Shown here: positions 7,367 through 14,801 of the stretch, one piece after another
How positions within the stretch are numbered: the first letter of the stretch is position 1
Layout of the letters: every line of letters starts with the position of its first letter
From: Paenibacillus jilunlii
GTDB lineage: Bacteria; Bacillota; Bacilli; Paenibacillales; Paenibacillaceae
Assembly (NCBI RefSeq): GCF_900102965.1
Contig: NZ_FNGM01000001.1
Span: forward strand, 540,053-604,052
Length of the DNA stretch: 64,000 bases
Reading direction: 5' to 3'
Program-made: the position numbers and the translations under genes
The notes under the pieces: model-generated
The model's database searches: none
Seen by the model: the letters and a program-made list of their open reading frames with translations, nothing else
What the model was told of the DNA's origin: nothing

Positions 7367-7400
7367 TAAGAAGGTCTCTCTTTATGGAGGGGCCTTCTTA
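7367..7400 (+). terminator. Hairpin terminator
   Basis: TAAGAAGGTCTCTC pairs with GGAGGGGCCTTCTTA around TTTAT. It follows the gene ending at 7325 and could also serve the minus-strand gene at 7410. Confidence 0.7.
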
Positions 7401-7409
7401 CTGTAATTA

Positions 7410-7675
7410 TTATCTGCTTTTTTCGATTACTGTAAAGTTATTTCCAGAATGCGCATTTAAATCATTAGCTATTGATGTTTCATCAGTTATTGTTAATTTT
7501 CCATCTGGACGTAAACTCCTTCTTCGGAATTAGTTGAGAGTTGGCTTAACGAATCATAATAATCGGTTTTACTTTTCGCTCTCAATTCCCTTAATGACTT
7601 CGCCTGATCTTCCTTGGATTTATTATACAATCCGGCAATAACACAAATTATCAAGAAAGCTATAGCATACCCCAT
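7410..7675 (-). pseudogene. Small membrane protein, probably frameshifted
   Basis: TAAGGAGGAAGTAAA sets a strong ATG start at 7675. The protein has one membrane helix (GYAIAFLIICVIAGLY) and then a charged region (SKEDQAKSLRELRAKSK), ending at a stop at 7493 after VYVQMEN. In the next frame the same strand continues RPDGKLTITDETSIANDLNA and HSGNNFTVIEKSR to a stop at 7410. That second part looks coding and starts right at the stop. A single indel near 7510 probably split an 85-90-residue protein of unknown family. Confidence 0.55.
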
Positions 7676-7842
7676 TTTACTTCCTCCTTACTCTAAAACT
7701 CAATAATCGCTACTTTTTTACAATATCCGTTACTTTCTTCTAATTCAATGAAAAATCTCCTAGTAAGAAAAAGGTTAATCAAGATTATTCCGTACTAATA
7801 CAGCATTAGAAAAGTATATAAACCTTGATATGTTATAAGCAG

Positions 7843-7880
7843 AAAAGCCATTCCTGTTATAGGAAGGGCTTTTACTCTTT
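7843..7880 (+). terminator. Hairpin upstream of small gene
   Basis: AAAAGCCATTCCT pairs with AGGAAGGGCTTTT (one mismatch) around GTTAT, then TACTCTTTTT. It ends about 20 bases before the ATG at 7900. A similar hairpin precedes the gene at 8879. Confidence 0.55.
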
Positions 7881-7899
7881 TTGAAGGTGGCAAATATAT

Positions 7900-8097
7900 A
7901 TGAGTAGTGAATCGGATGTAAAATCAGATAACTGGTCTTTCGAAAAGGAAGTTGTATTTGAGAGTGGAGCTGCAATTAAGGTTTCAATAGGTTATACGAA
8001 TGTCACTCCAACGGATGTTATCAAAGTGATTTCTGGATTAGGCATATTGGCTGACCAGATGAAAGTAAAAGTTGACTCATTTAGAAAAAGTGAGTAA
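7900..8097 (+). CDS. Small protein, unknown
   Basis: This 65-residue protein follows GAAGGTGG by about 9 bases. It has an acidic Ser-rich start (SSESDVKSDNW), a central strand pair (FEKEVVFESGAAIKVSIGY) and an amphipathic helix (PTDVIKVISGLGILADQM). There is no signal or membrane segment. Its last 17 bases overlap the end of the convergent gene at 8081. I do not recognise it; its position before the lysis genes suggests a phage accessory gene. Confidence 0.5.
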   Translation: MSSESDVKSDNWSFEKEVVFESGAAIKVSIGYTNVTPTDVIKVISGLGILADQMKVKVDSFRKSE

Positions 8098-8671
8098 GTA
8101 GTTTTGAGGTCATTGCTCCTAAGAGCCATCCATATTTAGAAGCTTTATCTGAAAAACGAGCGAAAGTACCTTTTTGAACTGGGATGTTGTTTTCGATAAT
8201 ACTGTTGACCATTTTCAACATGTCATTCATTAATTCTTTATCTTCACCGCAGTTCTGTTCGATGTAGTCTTTTATTTGTTTATCAGAAAAATTGTTGGTT
8301 AACGTTGCGTTGTGTTGAGTTCCAATAATTGAGTTTTGTACATCGCCAATCTGAAATGTTACTGATGAGGACTGCGCGTTTTGTTGCTTTTTGAACTGAG
8401 ACTCCGTTAGATAATACGCATCTTTAGAGAAGTTGGTATTGCCAGAACCGAATCCCTTTGAGACAACAACGTCATCAACATAAAATTTTTCATTTGAATT
8501 CAACACAGATATCCAATCCTCCGGTTGTATATCTGTTTCTGGAAAGAAATGAATAAATCGTTTGCCTTGACTAGAGTTCCTCATCCCTTCAAAAATCCCG
8601 ATCGATTTCTCATTTCTCAGTATCTCAAAATTTTCACTACCATGACCCTTCATGAATTGACGTAAGTTCAC
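8081..8671 (-). CDS. Unknown prophage-region cargo protein
   Basis: This is the only minus-strand gene inside the lysis/tail stretch. It encodes 196 residues from a GTG at 8671 with a weak GAGG site; the ATG at 8653 is an alternative. The N-terminal half (to about residue 95) is a possible small beta domain with GIFEGMRNSSQGKRFIHFF and a DDVVVSKGFG strand. The middle has FQIGDVQNSIIGTQHNATL, a short beta motif I have seen described in linkers of multi-domain bacterial effector or conflict proteins. The C-terminal part is helical. The reversed strand and low GC suggest a cargo gene, possibly defence-related; function unproven. Confidence 0.5.
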   Translation of the reverse strand: MNLRQFMKGHGSENFEILRNEKSIGIFEGMRNSSQGKRFIHFFPETDIQPEDWISVLNSNEKFYVDDVVVSKGFGSGNTNFSKDAYYLTESQFKKQQNAQSSSVTFQIGDVQNSIIGTQHNATLTNNFSDKQIKDYIEQNCGEDKELMNDMLKMVNSIIENNIPVQKGTFARFSDKASKYGWLLGAMTSKLLTHFF

Positions 8672-8826
8672 TATGCAGCCTCATTTCATATAAAATAAAT
8701 TTCTGTAGATTTCTTACATTCTACGCCAAGGAAAATTTTCCTTCTTAGTTTCAATTTGCAAAGAGATAATAGTTGAATATCCGCAGCTTATTAGAAGAAT
8801 GAGAATGATATGCTCAATTCATAAGA

Positions 8827-8855
8827 AAGCCTCTCCAATCCTGGAGGGGCTTTTA
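8827..8855 (+). terminator. Hairpin terminator
   Basis: AAGCCTCTCCA pairs with TGGAGGGGCTT around ATCC, then TTAAG. It precedes the small gene at 8879. Confidence 0.6.
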
Positions 8856-8878
8856 AGTTGTCTGAAAGGAGGAAAGAA

Positions 8879-9085
8879 ATGAAAGCTACACCAAAAATAG
8901 AAATGCTAGTAGATGCATTAAATCCAGTCGAAGAATCAGTCTCTGTAATCACATACATGTTATCGCTACATCCAGGAAAAGAAATTGAGATTCTTCAGCA
9001 GATCGATCAAAAAATTGGTGATACGCTGGCTACATTGCAATCCAGTGCAGAGTCGGTAGTAAAACAGGAAGATGAAACACCATAA
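8879..9085 (+). CDS. Small prophage protein, unknown
   Basis: GAAAGGAGGAAAGAA directly precedes the ATG at 8879; an in-frame TTG at 8858 lies upstream of that site and is rejected. The 68-residue protein is acidic and helical (KIEMLVDALNPVEESVSVITYML, then EIEILQQIDQKIGDTLATLQ) with no membrane segment. It lies 20 bases ahead of the lysis-cassette membrane gene at 9106 and probably shares its transcript. No family recognised. Confidence 0.55.
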   Translation: MKATPKIEMLVDALNPVEESVSVITYMLSLHPGKEIEILQQIDQKIGDTLATLQSSAESVVKQEDETP

Positions 9086-9105
9086 AGAGAGAAGAGAGCG
9101 GGGGA

Positions 9106-9405
9106 ATGGATAGCAATGACGTTATAAATTTGGAAAAGCTGCTGCCGCTCGCAGATAAATATGGCTTGGCCAACATCGTCGCGCTGATATTGCTGATCAT
9201 AGTGATCATGCTAGTCAGGTCCATCGTTAAGGGTAACCTGGTGCCGCGTGAGCTGCTGGACCGCGCGGAGGAAGACCGGGACCGGCTACAGGCTACCTTG
9301 GACAAGGAAAGGGCTGACTTTATGGCTCCAACACTTGAAGTGCTGCAGAGACTCAAAATAGATCATGCTGCTGTTAACGGCAATGATGAGGATAGGGGAG
9401 GATAA
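9106..9405 (+). CDS. Single-pass membrane protein with coiled coil, lysis region
   Basis: This 99-residue protein follows GCGGGGGA. It has one membrane helix (about residues 21-42: GLANIVALILLIIVIMLVRSIV), then a charged coiled coil (RELLDRAEEDRDRLQATLDKERADF). The layout, a short N-terminal segment, one helix and a cytoplasmic or wall-facing coil, is like small proteins beside phage endolysins in Bacillales. It ends 2 bases before the next gene. A helper role in lysis is inferred from position only. Confidence 0.6.
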   Translation: MDSNDVINLEKLLPLADKYGLANIVALILLIIVIMLVRSIVKGNLVPRELLDRAEEDRDRLQATLDKERADFMAPTLEVLQRLKIDHAAVNGNDEDRGG

Positions 9406-9407
9406 CC

Positions 9408-9962
9408 GTGTTGAGTCATTGGATCAAACGTCTATCGCCCCAGCACAAAAAGAGAGAGAAGGAGCTGGCGCAGGCGTCCCGCAGGGTCGCATTTTCCATC
9501 CGTCGATACAAGGACGCGTCCAAAGAAATCCAGGACGAGATCCGGAATAACGGCTTTGCTGAATTTTTAATATATGATCGGGGTGTTAATCATGGGGGCA
9601 TTGATATCTTGTTATTGATTGCATACGGTATTTCGTTTGTTTGTGCGCTGCTGCTCATAGCCGCGCTTTTTTTGTACTTCCGGAAGCGATTCAGGGCACG
9701 GGTGGTCAGCCTGTTTATGCTGGCGGCGTTCTTCTTTCTCGGGGCATACACGGTCAAAATGGCCGTTGCCTTCTGGATTCGCTTCAGCACAGCTACTGGC
9801 GGGGATGCTGTCTATGCCGCGCTTAAGTCTCAAGCCTGGGCAATTGCTCAGACCGGCACTACCCTGGGGCTAGTGATCCTAACGGTGCTGATGTACACCA
9901 AACGGCAGGACCTCTTCTTGTCCTTCCCAGCGGTCAAAGACAAGGAGGATGAGAAACTGTGA
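9408..9962 (+). CDS. Three-pass membrane protein of the lysis region
   Basis: GGGGAGGATAACC precedes a GTG at 9408 (a TTG follows at once). The 184-residue product starts with a basic helix (HWIKRLSPQHKKREKELAQASRR), then has three membrane segments near residues 68-90, 97-120 and 140-165, and an acidic tail (KDKEDEKL). Its stop overlaps the GTG of the endolysin. Not a family I can name. Coupling to the endolysin suggests a part in phage release or in anchoring. Confidence 0.55.
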   Translation: MLSHWIKRLSPQHKKREKELAQASRRVAFSIRRYKDASKEIQDEIRNNGFAEFLIYDRGVNHGGIDILLLIAYGISFVCALLLIAALFLYFRKRFRARVVSLFMLAAFFFLGAYTVKMAVAFWIRFSTATGGDAVYAALKSQAWAIAQTGTTLGLVILTVLMYTKRQDLFLSFPAVKDKEDEKL

Positions 9963-10675
9963 ATATCATTCAAAAAGGCAATAAATACACGAATAGCAGC
10001 AGCCGGGACGGTCATGTGCCCATAGCGATTGTAGACCATATTAGCAGTGGGACGATGAGCAGCATGGACTCCTGGTTTACATCGTCCGGCAATGATCAGA
10101 GCAGCGCTCACTTTGGCGTATCCAAAGCCGGAGAGATTCACCAGTACGTTGATATACAGCGTATGGCCTGGGCGAATGGATTGTCGATTGCTTCAATTGC
10201 AAAAGCAACAGCGCCATTGATCAAAGAGCATTCGCCCACAAACCCAAATAAATACACCGTCAGCATTGAGCATGAGGGCACGGACGGGACGCTCACAGAG
10301 GCGCAGTTTGCCGCTACGGTATGGCTGCACAAATATATCAGTGCTGAGGTTAAGCGGCTCTACGGCAAGCCTATAGCGCTGGACGAGCGGCATGTTATTG
10401 GACATTTTCAGGTGGACCCGGTTCGTAAGCCACACTGCCCCGGACCTAAATTCCCGTGGAGCCGGTTATATGAGGCGTTAAAAACAAAGGAGGCTAAGGT
10501 AGTGAACAAGGATGTAAAAGTTACTGTAAAGGTAAATGGAAAGAAGATCGAGGGCGGCGTATTGGATGCAGGAGTAACCTATCTACCAGTGAAGGCCATC
10601 GCACAGGCTCTAGGTCTTACGGTGGGCTGGGACCAGGCAAGCAAAACAGTAACATTGACCAAGGGGGCTAAATAA
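9959..10675 (+). CDS. N-acetylmuramoyl-L-alanine amidase endolysin with stalk domain
   Basis: The 238-residue protein starts at a GTG overlapping the upstream stop. Residues ~1-170 form an amidase_2 (PGRP-like) domain that cleaves the bond between N-acetylmuramic acid and L-Ala. Zinc-type ligands are visible in IAIVDHISSGTMSS and HCPGPKFPW, and ERHVIGHFQVDP fits the usual helix. A linker (EAKVVNKDVKVTV) leads to a C-terminal stalk domain (about 185-238: GVLDAGVTYLPVKAIAQALGL, WDQASKTVTL), here taking the place of the usual SH3 or LysM wall-binding module. The adjacent holin completes a lysis cassette. Confidence 0.9.
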   Translation: MNIIQKGNKYTNSSSRDGHVPIAIVDHISSGTMSSMDSWFTSSGNDQSSAHFGVSKAGEIHQYVDIQRMAWANGLSIASIAKATAPLIKEHSPTNPNKYTVSIEHEGTDGTLTEAQFAATVWLHKYISAEVKRLYGKPIALDERHVIGHFQVDPVRKPHCPGPKFPWSRLYEALKTKEAKVVNKDVKVTVKVNGKKIEGGVLDAGVTYLPVKAIAQALGLTVGWDQASKTVTLTKGAK

Positions 10676-10890
10676 TGAACAGCAAATGGCGTAATTATGG
10701 TATGTGGGTATCTTTGACGGCTGCGGTGCTGCTGGGTGTACAGACGGTCGGGGCGATCTTCGGGGTGCAATTAGCCCCGGAGAAATACGACGAGGTTACA
10801 GCGGCAGTGAATGCGGTTCTGGGTATCCTGGTCGTGCTGGGAATCGTGAGCAACCCGGAAGCAGGCAAGGGGTATACTGATAAGGACTAG
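10675..10890 (+). CDS. Phage holin, two-helix type
   Basis: The ATG overlaps the endolysin stop (TAATG). The 71-residue protein has two membrane helices (MWVSLTAAVLLGVQTVGAIFGV and VTAAVNAVLGILVVLGIVSNP) and a charged C-terminus (GKGYTDKD), like phi LC3-type phage holins. The turn LAPEKYDEVTAAVN fits that family. It would form membrane lesions that let the endolysin reach the wall. A strong terminator follows. Confidence 0.85.
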   Translation: MNSKWRNYGMWVSLTAAVLLGVQTVGAIFGVQLAPEKYDEVTAAVNAVLGILVVLGIVSNPEAGKGYTDKD

Positions 10891-10901
10891 ATGGTACGTT
10901 T

Positions 10902-10932
10902 GCCCACTGGCTTCAGCTGGTGGGCTTTTTTG
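10902..10932 (+). terminator. Terminator of the lysis cassette
   Basis: GCCCACTGGC pairs with GCTGGTGGGC around TTCA, followed by six T. It ends transcription just after the holin. Confidence 0.8.
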
Positions 10933-11004
10933 GTTTAGTTTAAAGGAATAAATTGGTTGCTTGTCGAAATTTAAAGAAGAAAATTGTGAAGGAGGTTATA
11001 ATCT

Positions 11005-11610
11005 ATTAATTACATATGGAGTGCCGCTATATCCTCAGCTACAACAGTTTTAGTATTACTTATTGGAACTATTGTGAATTATTACATTACAGAAAATCGA
11101 TTAAAGGAAGAAAGGAAAGAAAAGAAAGAGAAATTAGAAGAGGATAGAAAACAGAGTCTTTTAAATATTCAACTAGGTATACGAGAAGAGGTTCATTCAA
11201 AAATTCAACCCGCTCTAGTTAAAGTTGAAAATTATCTAATGCAATTCTATGGACAGGGAAATGAGTTTATACAGGCAAAGAAATTGGTAGAATTCGAAAT
11301 ATCGATAGAAGTTAAAGAACTTAGGAGTCTAATTCAATCATATGAGATTTGGCTCCATGATGATTTGATCAAAGGTCTAAAAGAGTTTTTAGGAAGAATT
11401 AATGAGCTGTTTCTTTTAATTTCTGGATATAAAGAAACTGATCCTATTAATATTGAATGTAATAAAGATGTTGTGGATATGAGGATTCATGAATTATTTT
11501 GTATCATAGAAGAATTTAAAGCCCATATAAAATATCTGTCTGGTGGAAATGCTTTAGATAATTATCTTTATGAAGTTGTAGAAAAAGAACGATTTTCTAA
11601 AAAACAATAA
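11005..11610 (+). CDS. Membrane-anchored coiled-coil protein, possible ATT start
   Basis: The first standard start is GTG at 11074, but it has no ribosome site. A perfect AAGGAGGT (10989-10996) sits 9 bases before an ATT at 11005. From that codon the frame reads INYIWSAAISSATTVLVLLIGTIV, a clean membrane helix, and runs into NYYITENRLKEERKEKKEKLEED. The natural protein is then about 201 residues: one N-terminal helix, a basic/acidic coiled coil, and a helical cytoplasmic domain (YLMQFYGQGNEFIQAKKLVEF, IEEFKAHIKYL). No family recognised. It follows the holin terminator, a known place for prophage cargo. Confidence 0.6.
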   Translation: MNYIWSAAISSATTVLVLLIGTIVNYYITENRLKEERKEKKEKLEEDRKQSLLNIQLGIREEVHSKIQPALVKVENYLMQFYGQGNEFIQAKKLVEFEISIEVKELRSLIQSYEIWLHDDLIKGLKEFLGRINELFLLISGYKETDPINIECNKDVVDMRIHELFCIIEEFKAHIKYLSGGNALDNYLYEVVEKERFSKKQ

Positions 11611-11664
11611 AGATTTTCAATTAGATTTTTACATCCGTTGTGTTGAGTTTAAGGAGTGACAAAT

Positions 11665-11883
11665 TTGAGTACTACATACAAAGTCCTTGAGAGCGATACA
11701 GACTACCTGACGGCTGCCTTATCACAGACTAAGGTATTTGTATGGTTCGGCCAGAAGATGATCCTGAAGCCCGTATAATGGATTACGGTGGTATAGTTGA
11801 AGGATACTCCCCAGGAGAGTATTAAGATAGTTGGTGGTCGGTTTATCCGGGAAAGATTTGAATTTAGAGTATACATAAAATAA
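11665..11883 (+). pseudogene. Recurring small gene, copy 3 (frameshifted)
   Basis: A TTG after AAGGAGTGACAAAT starts STTYKVLESDTDYLTAALSQT. One indel near 11745 shifts the frame, which then stops. The next frame reads VRPEDDPEARIMDYGGIVEGY, and after a second extra base (CCAGGAGAG against CCAGAGAG in copy 2) a third reads ESIKIVGGRFIRERFEFRVYIK to the stop at 11881. Repairing both indels gives the ~67-residue parent. It again follows an unrelated gene (11005) and is followed by a terminator. Confidence 0.75.
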
Positions 11884-11915
11884 GACCCTGCAGAAATTAG
11901 CAGGGTCTTATTTAA
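11882..11915. terminator. Bidirectional terminator
   Basis: AAGACCCTGC pairs perfectly with GCAGGGTCTT around AGAAATTA, with T-rich flanks. It separates the plus-strand copy 3 from the minus-strand gene at 11924. Confidence 0.85.
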
Positions 11916-11923
11916 TACTGTAA

Positions 11924-12286
11924 TCATTGTCTATCTACAAGGATTGTGTAAGAAATTGTGTTGCCATTGCCGTCGTCGGCATTTACTACTGCGGCTCCAT
12001 ATTTAACAGCTATTACAAATCCGTCTTCATAAAATTCAATAGCCCCGTCATTAAAAATCAACTGGAAATTGTAGCCAGCAAGATATCTTCCGTATCCTGA
12101 TTTCATATGAATAGTTTCTTCTCTATAGCCGCCAGCTAGTGGAGTTACTTCTTGATTTGCGGATACGGATGTCGTTGCAGGAGTAGAGATGGGGCTAGTA
12201 GTTGAAGCGCTAGAAGCAAAAGATGTTGATCCAATAGAAAAACATGCAGCAACAGTTAATAATCCAATCACAACTTTCTTTTTCAT
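11924..12286 (-). CDS. Small secreted protein, unknown
   Basis: The ATG at 12286 follows TTAGGAGGGTTAACGCTT; the open frame further upstream is AT-rich and lacks a ribosome site. The 120-residue product has a signal peptide (KKKVVIGLLTVAACFSIGSTSFA), a Ser/Thr-rich spacer (residues ~24-50), and a compact domain of about 70 residues: GGYREETIHMKSGYGRYL, NFQLIFNDGAIEFYEDGFVIA, VVNADDGNGNTISYTILVD. I do not recognise the fold. It is probably exported and active at the surface or outside the cell. Confidence 0.65.
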   Translation of the reverse strand: MKKKVVIGLLTVAACFSIGSTSFASSASTTSPISTPATTSVSANQEVTPLAGGYREETIHMKSGYGRYLAGYNFQLIFNDGAIEFYEDGFVIAVKYGAAVVNADDGNGNTISYTILVDRQ

Positions 12287-12492
12287 AAGCGTTAACCCTC
12301 CTAAATATTGTATTGTGTACATAAATAATAGTATGGTATATGGGTAATAATGTATATAGGTAGCGAGTTTGATAAATTTAACAAATAATATGTAATAAAA
12401 GGTAATTATATGTCGGCTAACAAATGAGAACATTCGAATGGTAATTAAGGACTATTAATAGTGAGAGATTCTATAAACAATGCGTAAAATAA

Positions 12493-12525
12493 CCCGCCGG
12501 GCTTGTGCCTGACGGGCTTTTTTTT
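12493..12525. terminator. Bidirectional terminator
   Basis: CCCGCCGGGC pairs, with G-U wobble, with GCCTGACGGG around TTGT, followed by eight T. It serves the minus-strand ligase. The right arm is the same as in the IS-split terminator at 3563. Confidence 0.75.
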
Positions 12526-12527
12526 GC

Positions 12528-13400
12528 TTATACGATAAACTCCGTAAATACTGGACTCCGCAGCATCCCCGCGCGAGTCCAGTTTCGCATTTTCACACGT
12601 GCGCATACCCTCGGTTCCACGTATACATAATCGCGGTCCTCACCGGTAACCAGAGGCTTAACGACGTTATAGAACGCCTTTTTGTGCTCCGGCGAAGGCC
12701 CGTACTCAATCACGCCAGCCGGCCGCATTTTACCACGATTGTCCGGCACAGCCGCGAGCCATCCAAATTCGGACTTTTTGTATCCGCTCAGGTAGACGTC
12801 GGCGTACGACCAGTTAATAATCTTTTGCCACTGTGCGGAACGCCGGTCTGTTTCATACACGCTATCTTTGCGCTTGGCCACGACGCCTTCCATTGCCCGC
12901 GCCTGCATCTGCGCAAATAACGCCTCGCCCACACCCTCAACGTACGGGATCACGCCGAAATGGACGTTTGGAAGCGCCAGGCTCGCGAGGATCGCTTTGC
13001 GCTCCATCAGCGGCCGCTTGCGCAAGTCCTCGCTTTTATAACGCAGGATATCAAAGACAACGTATGTTACCGGCAGCCTCTCCATAAGCCTGCGTATTTT
13101 ATCAGCGCGTTTTGTGTTTAATCGAGATGTGACAGCTTCGATGTCTACCGCGCCGGTGACTGGATCAACGCACGCGATTTCGCCGTCAAGCGTTATATCA
13201 TGCGGGAAGAGTGCGCTTGTACTTCCGTTTATTTCGGGGTACTGCCGAGTACAGTCGTTATTGTGGCGTGTGTATAGCCGCACTTTTCCGGCCTGCTGGG
13301 AGTAGATTAGCCGGTGCCCGTCTACCTTTGGTTCATATATAAAATCGCTGTGCGAGAATGGCCGGGGAGCCGTTTGCAGCAGCATAGGGGATATAAACAT
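12528..13400 (-). CDS. ATP-dependent DNA ligase, prophage type
   Basis: A strong GAGGAGG precedes the ATG at 13400. The 290-residue product has the nucleotidyltransferase motifs of ATP-dependent ligases: EPKVDGHR (motif I, the lysine takes AMP), TLDGEIAC (III region), YVVFDILRY (IIIa), EGVVAKRKDSVYE (IV) and QWQKIINW (V). A C-terminal OB-like part contains SEFGWLAAVPDNRGKMRPAGV. It seals nicks in duplex DNA with ATP. The size and lack of extra domains fit the small ligases of Bacillus phages (SPbeta YoqV type). It stands alone; a remnant of a second C-terminus lies at 151-186. Confidence 0.85.
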   Translation of the reverse strand: MFISPMLLQTAPRPFSHSDFIYEPKVDGHRLIYSQQAGKVRLYTRHNNDCTRQYPEINGSTSALFPHDITLDGEIACVDPVTGAVDIEAVTSRLNTKRADKIRRLMERLPVTYVVFDILRYKSEDLRKRPLMERKAILASLALPNVHFGVIPYVEGVGEALFAQMQARAMEGVVAKRKDSVYETDRRSAQWQKIINWSYADVYLSGYKKSEFGWLAAVPDNRGKMRPAGVIEYGPSPEHKKAFYNVVKPLVTGEDRDYVYVEPRVCARVKMRNWTRAGMLRSPVFTEFIV

Positions 13401-13468
13401 AGAAAACCTCCTCTATCCAATTATAGCGTTATGCTACAGAGGACAGAGGAGGTAAGTGCTGGTAAGGA

Positions 13469-14371
13469 CTATTCGGTTGTTGTGTACTCACTTACTTCAA
13501 AGTTGAGTATTTTATCAAAGACAACATAATCTTTACGTTTTTTGAAGGGGCCTTTATTGTTTGTATGCTTATCAATTGCATAAGAACCCGGGCCTCTTCC
13601 TGCATCACGGGCATCGTACCAGTTCAAGAAAGCATCAACCTCAGTTCTGGGAAGATCATACTCTTTTTCTGTTCCGTTGATAAAAGTAACCGTAAGCAGC
13701 GCTCGGTCACCTGCAGGTTGTTCTGGGGTTGCGGTTGGTTTTGGCGTTGCAGTCGGTACCGGAGTCGCCGTTGGTGTTGAAGTTGCTGTCGGTGTAACCG
13801 TTGGCGTTGTTGTGGCAGTTGGTTCTGGTGTCGCCGTAGGTGTAGGAGATGGTGTTGGAGTTGCTGTTGGTTCTGGTGTAGCTTTTACAGACAAATTTCC
13901 ATAAACCATTATTTCTCTTATATTTATGTTACCACCGTTATAGATCGTTATAGAAACAACATTTTTCAAGTCAACTTTATTGTCATATGGAACGTTATTG
14001 CTTATAATTGACAAGTTTGATTTCTGATTATTACTATCAGTTGAGGTGAAAACTAATGCTATATTGGAAGTATAAGGAGTAAGTATGTTGATATTTGATA
14101 TATCAACTGGATCATTAAATGTATACTTAAACTCCTGTCCCCCATATAGCAGACCATCGACTGTCAATATACCATCAGTCCAAGCTTCAGATTGATTGTT
14201 GTAGTAACCCGTATTATATTTAATTAGAGTTGCGGTTTTACCCAATAATAAATTAGTGTCAGTCGCCGATGTTGATGTTCCCTGTTCAGAATTGGCTAAG
14301 GCAGAAGACAAAGGTATAGCTAAAATGATGATGAACATACTCAAGAAAATCAATGTAATCCACTTCTTCAT
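13469..14371 (-). CDS. Secreted protein: discoidin-like domain, TP-rich linker, recurring C-terminal domain
   Basis: This 300-residue protein is the only full-length member of the family that also appears at 742 and 3586. It has a signal peptide (KKWITLIFLSMFIIILAIPLSSALA) and an N-terminal beta domain (about 35-160: NLLLGKTATLIKYNTGYYNN, EAWTDGIL, FKYTFNDPVDISNINIL) resembling F5/8C folds. A Thr/Pro/Glu linker (~165-220) is followed by a ~75-residue C-terminal domain with RALLTVTFINGTEKEYDL, FLNWYDARDAG, AIDKHTNNKGPF and KDYVVFDKILNFEV. It is probably surface-exposed. The minus-strand upstream region (14372-14734) is AT-rich with no other gene. Confidence 0.75.
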   Translation of the reverse strand: MKKWITLIFLSMFIIILAIPLSSALANSEQGTSTSATDTNLLLGKTATLIKYNTGYYNNQSEAWTDGILTVDGLLYGGQEFKYTFNDPVDISNINILTPYTSNIALVFTSTDSNNQKSNLSIISNNVPYDNKVDLKNVVSITIYNGGNINIREIMVYGNLSVKATPEPTATPTPSPTPTATPEPTATTTPTVTPTATSTPTATPVPTATPKPTATPEQPAGDRALLTVTFINGTEKEYDLPRTEVDAFLNWYDARDAGRGPGSYAIDKHTNNKGPFKKRKDYVVFDKILNFEVSEYTTTE

Positions 14372-14734
14372 TTCATAACCTCTTTCATTTAGGTAATAGT
14401 TTATTAATATAATTTTATCTATTTTAGATAAAAATAATTAATTATCTTGATTGTCATTCCTCCTTTTTTGTTTGGGTGACATGAAATGGTCCTCTATAAG
14501 ATTAGTTTATTAATTTCACCCATTTAACATCTCGACGTAGTCAATAATTCCAAGGTAGTTGTTATCAGATGTATTGTCTTAACTGATAAAAATAAAATTA
14601 TAACAACTGGTGTCGGCCTAATAAGAATATGACAATAATAAATTCAAGTCTAAACATAAATTCTTATATATGGGATAATTAGATTGTATTCAAATAATGT
14701 ACATAAATGTGGGAGTAGTGGAATATACTCATGA
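14372..14734. other. AT-rich intergenic region
   Basis: No gene is seen in about 360 bases. It must contain the promoter of the minus-strand secreted protein gene (start 14371) and upstream DNA of the SOS-type operon. There are several AT-rich -10-like stretches, none decisive. Confidence 0.4.
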
Positions 14735-14779
14735 TTGTATATAGAACGTATGTTTGGTTATAATACAAACAAACGTTCT
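14735..14779 (+). promoter_or_regulatory. SOS-type promoter with two LexA-like boxes
   Basis: TTGTAT (14735-14740) and TATAAT (14759-14764) are 18 bases apart. AGAACGTATGTTTG (14743-14756) lies in the spacer and CAAACAAACGTTCT (14766-14779) just after the -10. Each matches 12 of 14 positions of the Bacillus LexA consensus CGAACRNRYGTTCG. Two operators placed around one -10 would give tight repression lifted by DNA damage. Confidence 0.7.
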
Positions 14780-14801
14780 TATTTTTTGGAGGCGATCTAT
14801 C

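Noticed and set aside
13565..13904. Gly/Val- and Arg/Cys-rich plus-strand frames opposite the TP-rich linker
   Set aside because: They are antisense readings of the Thr/Pro repeat and have no ribosome sites.
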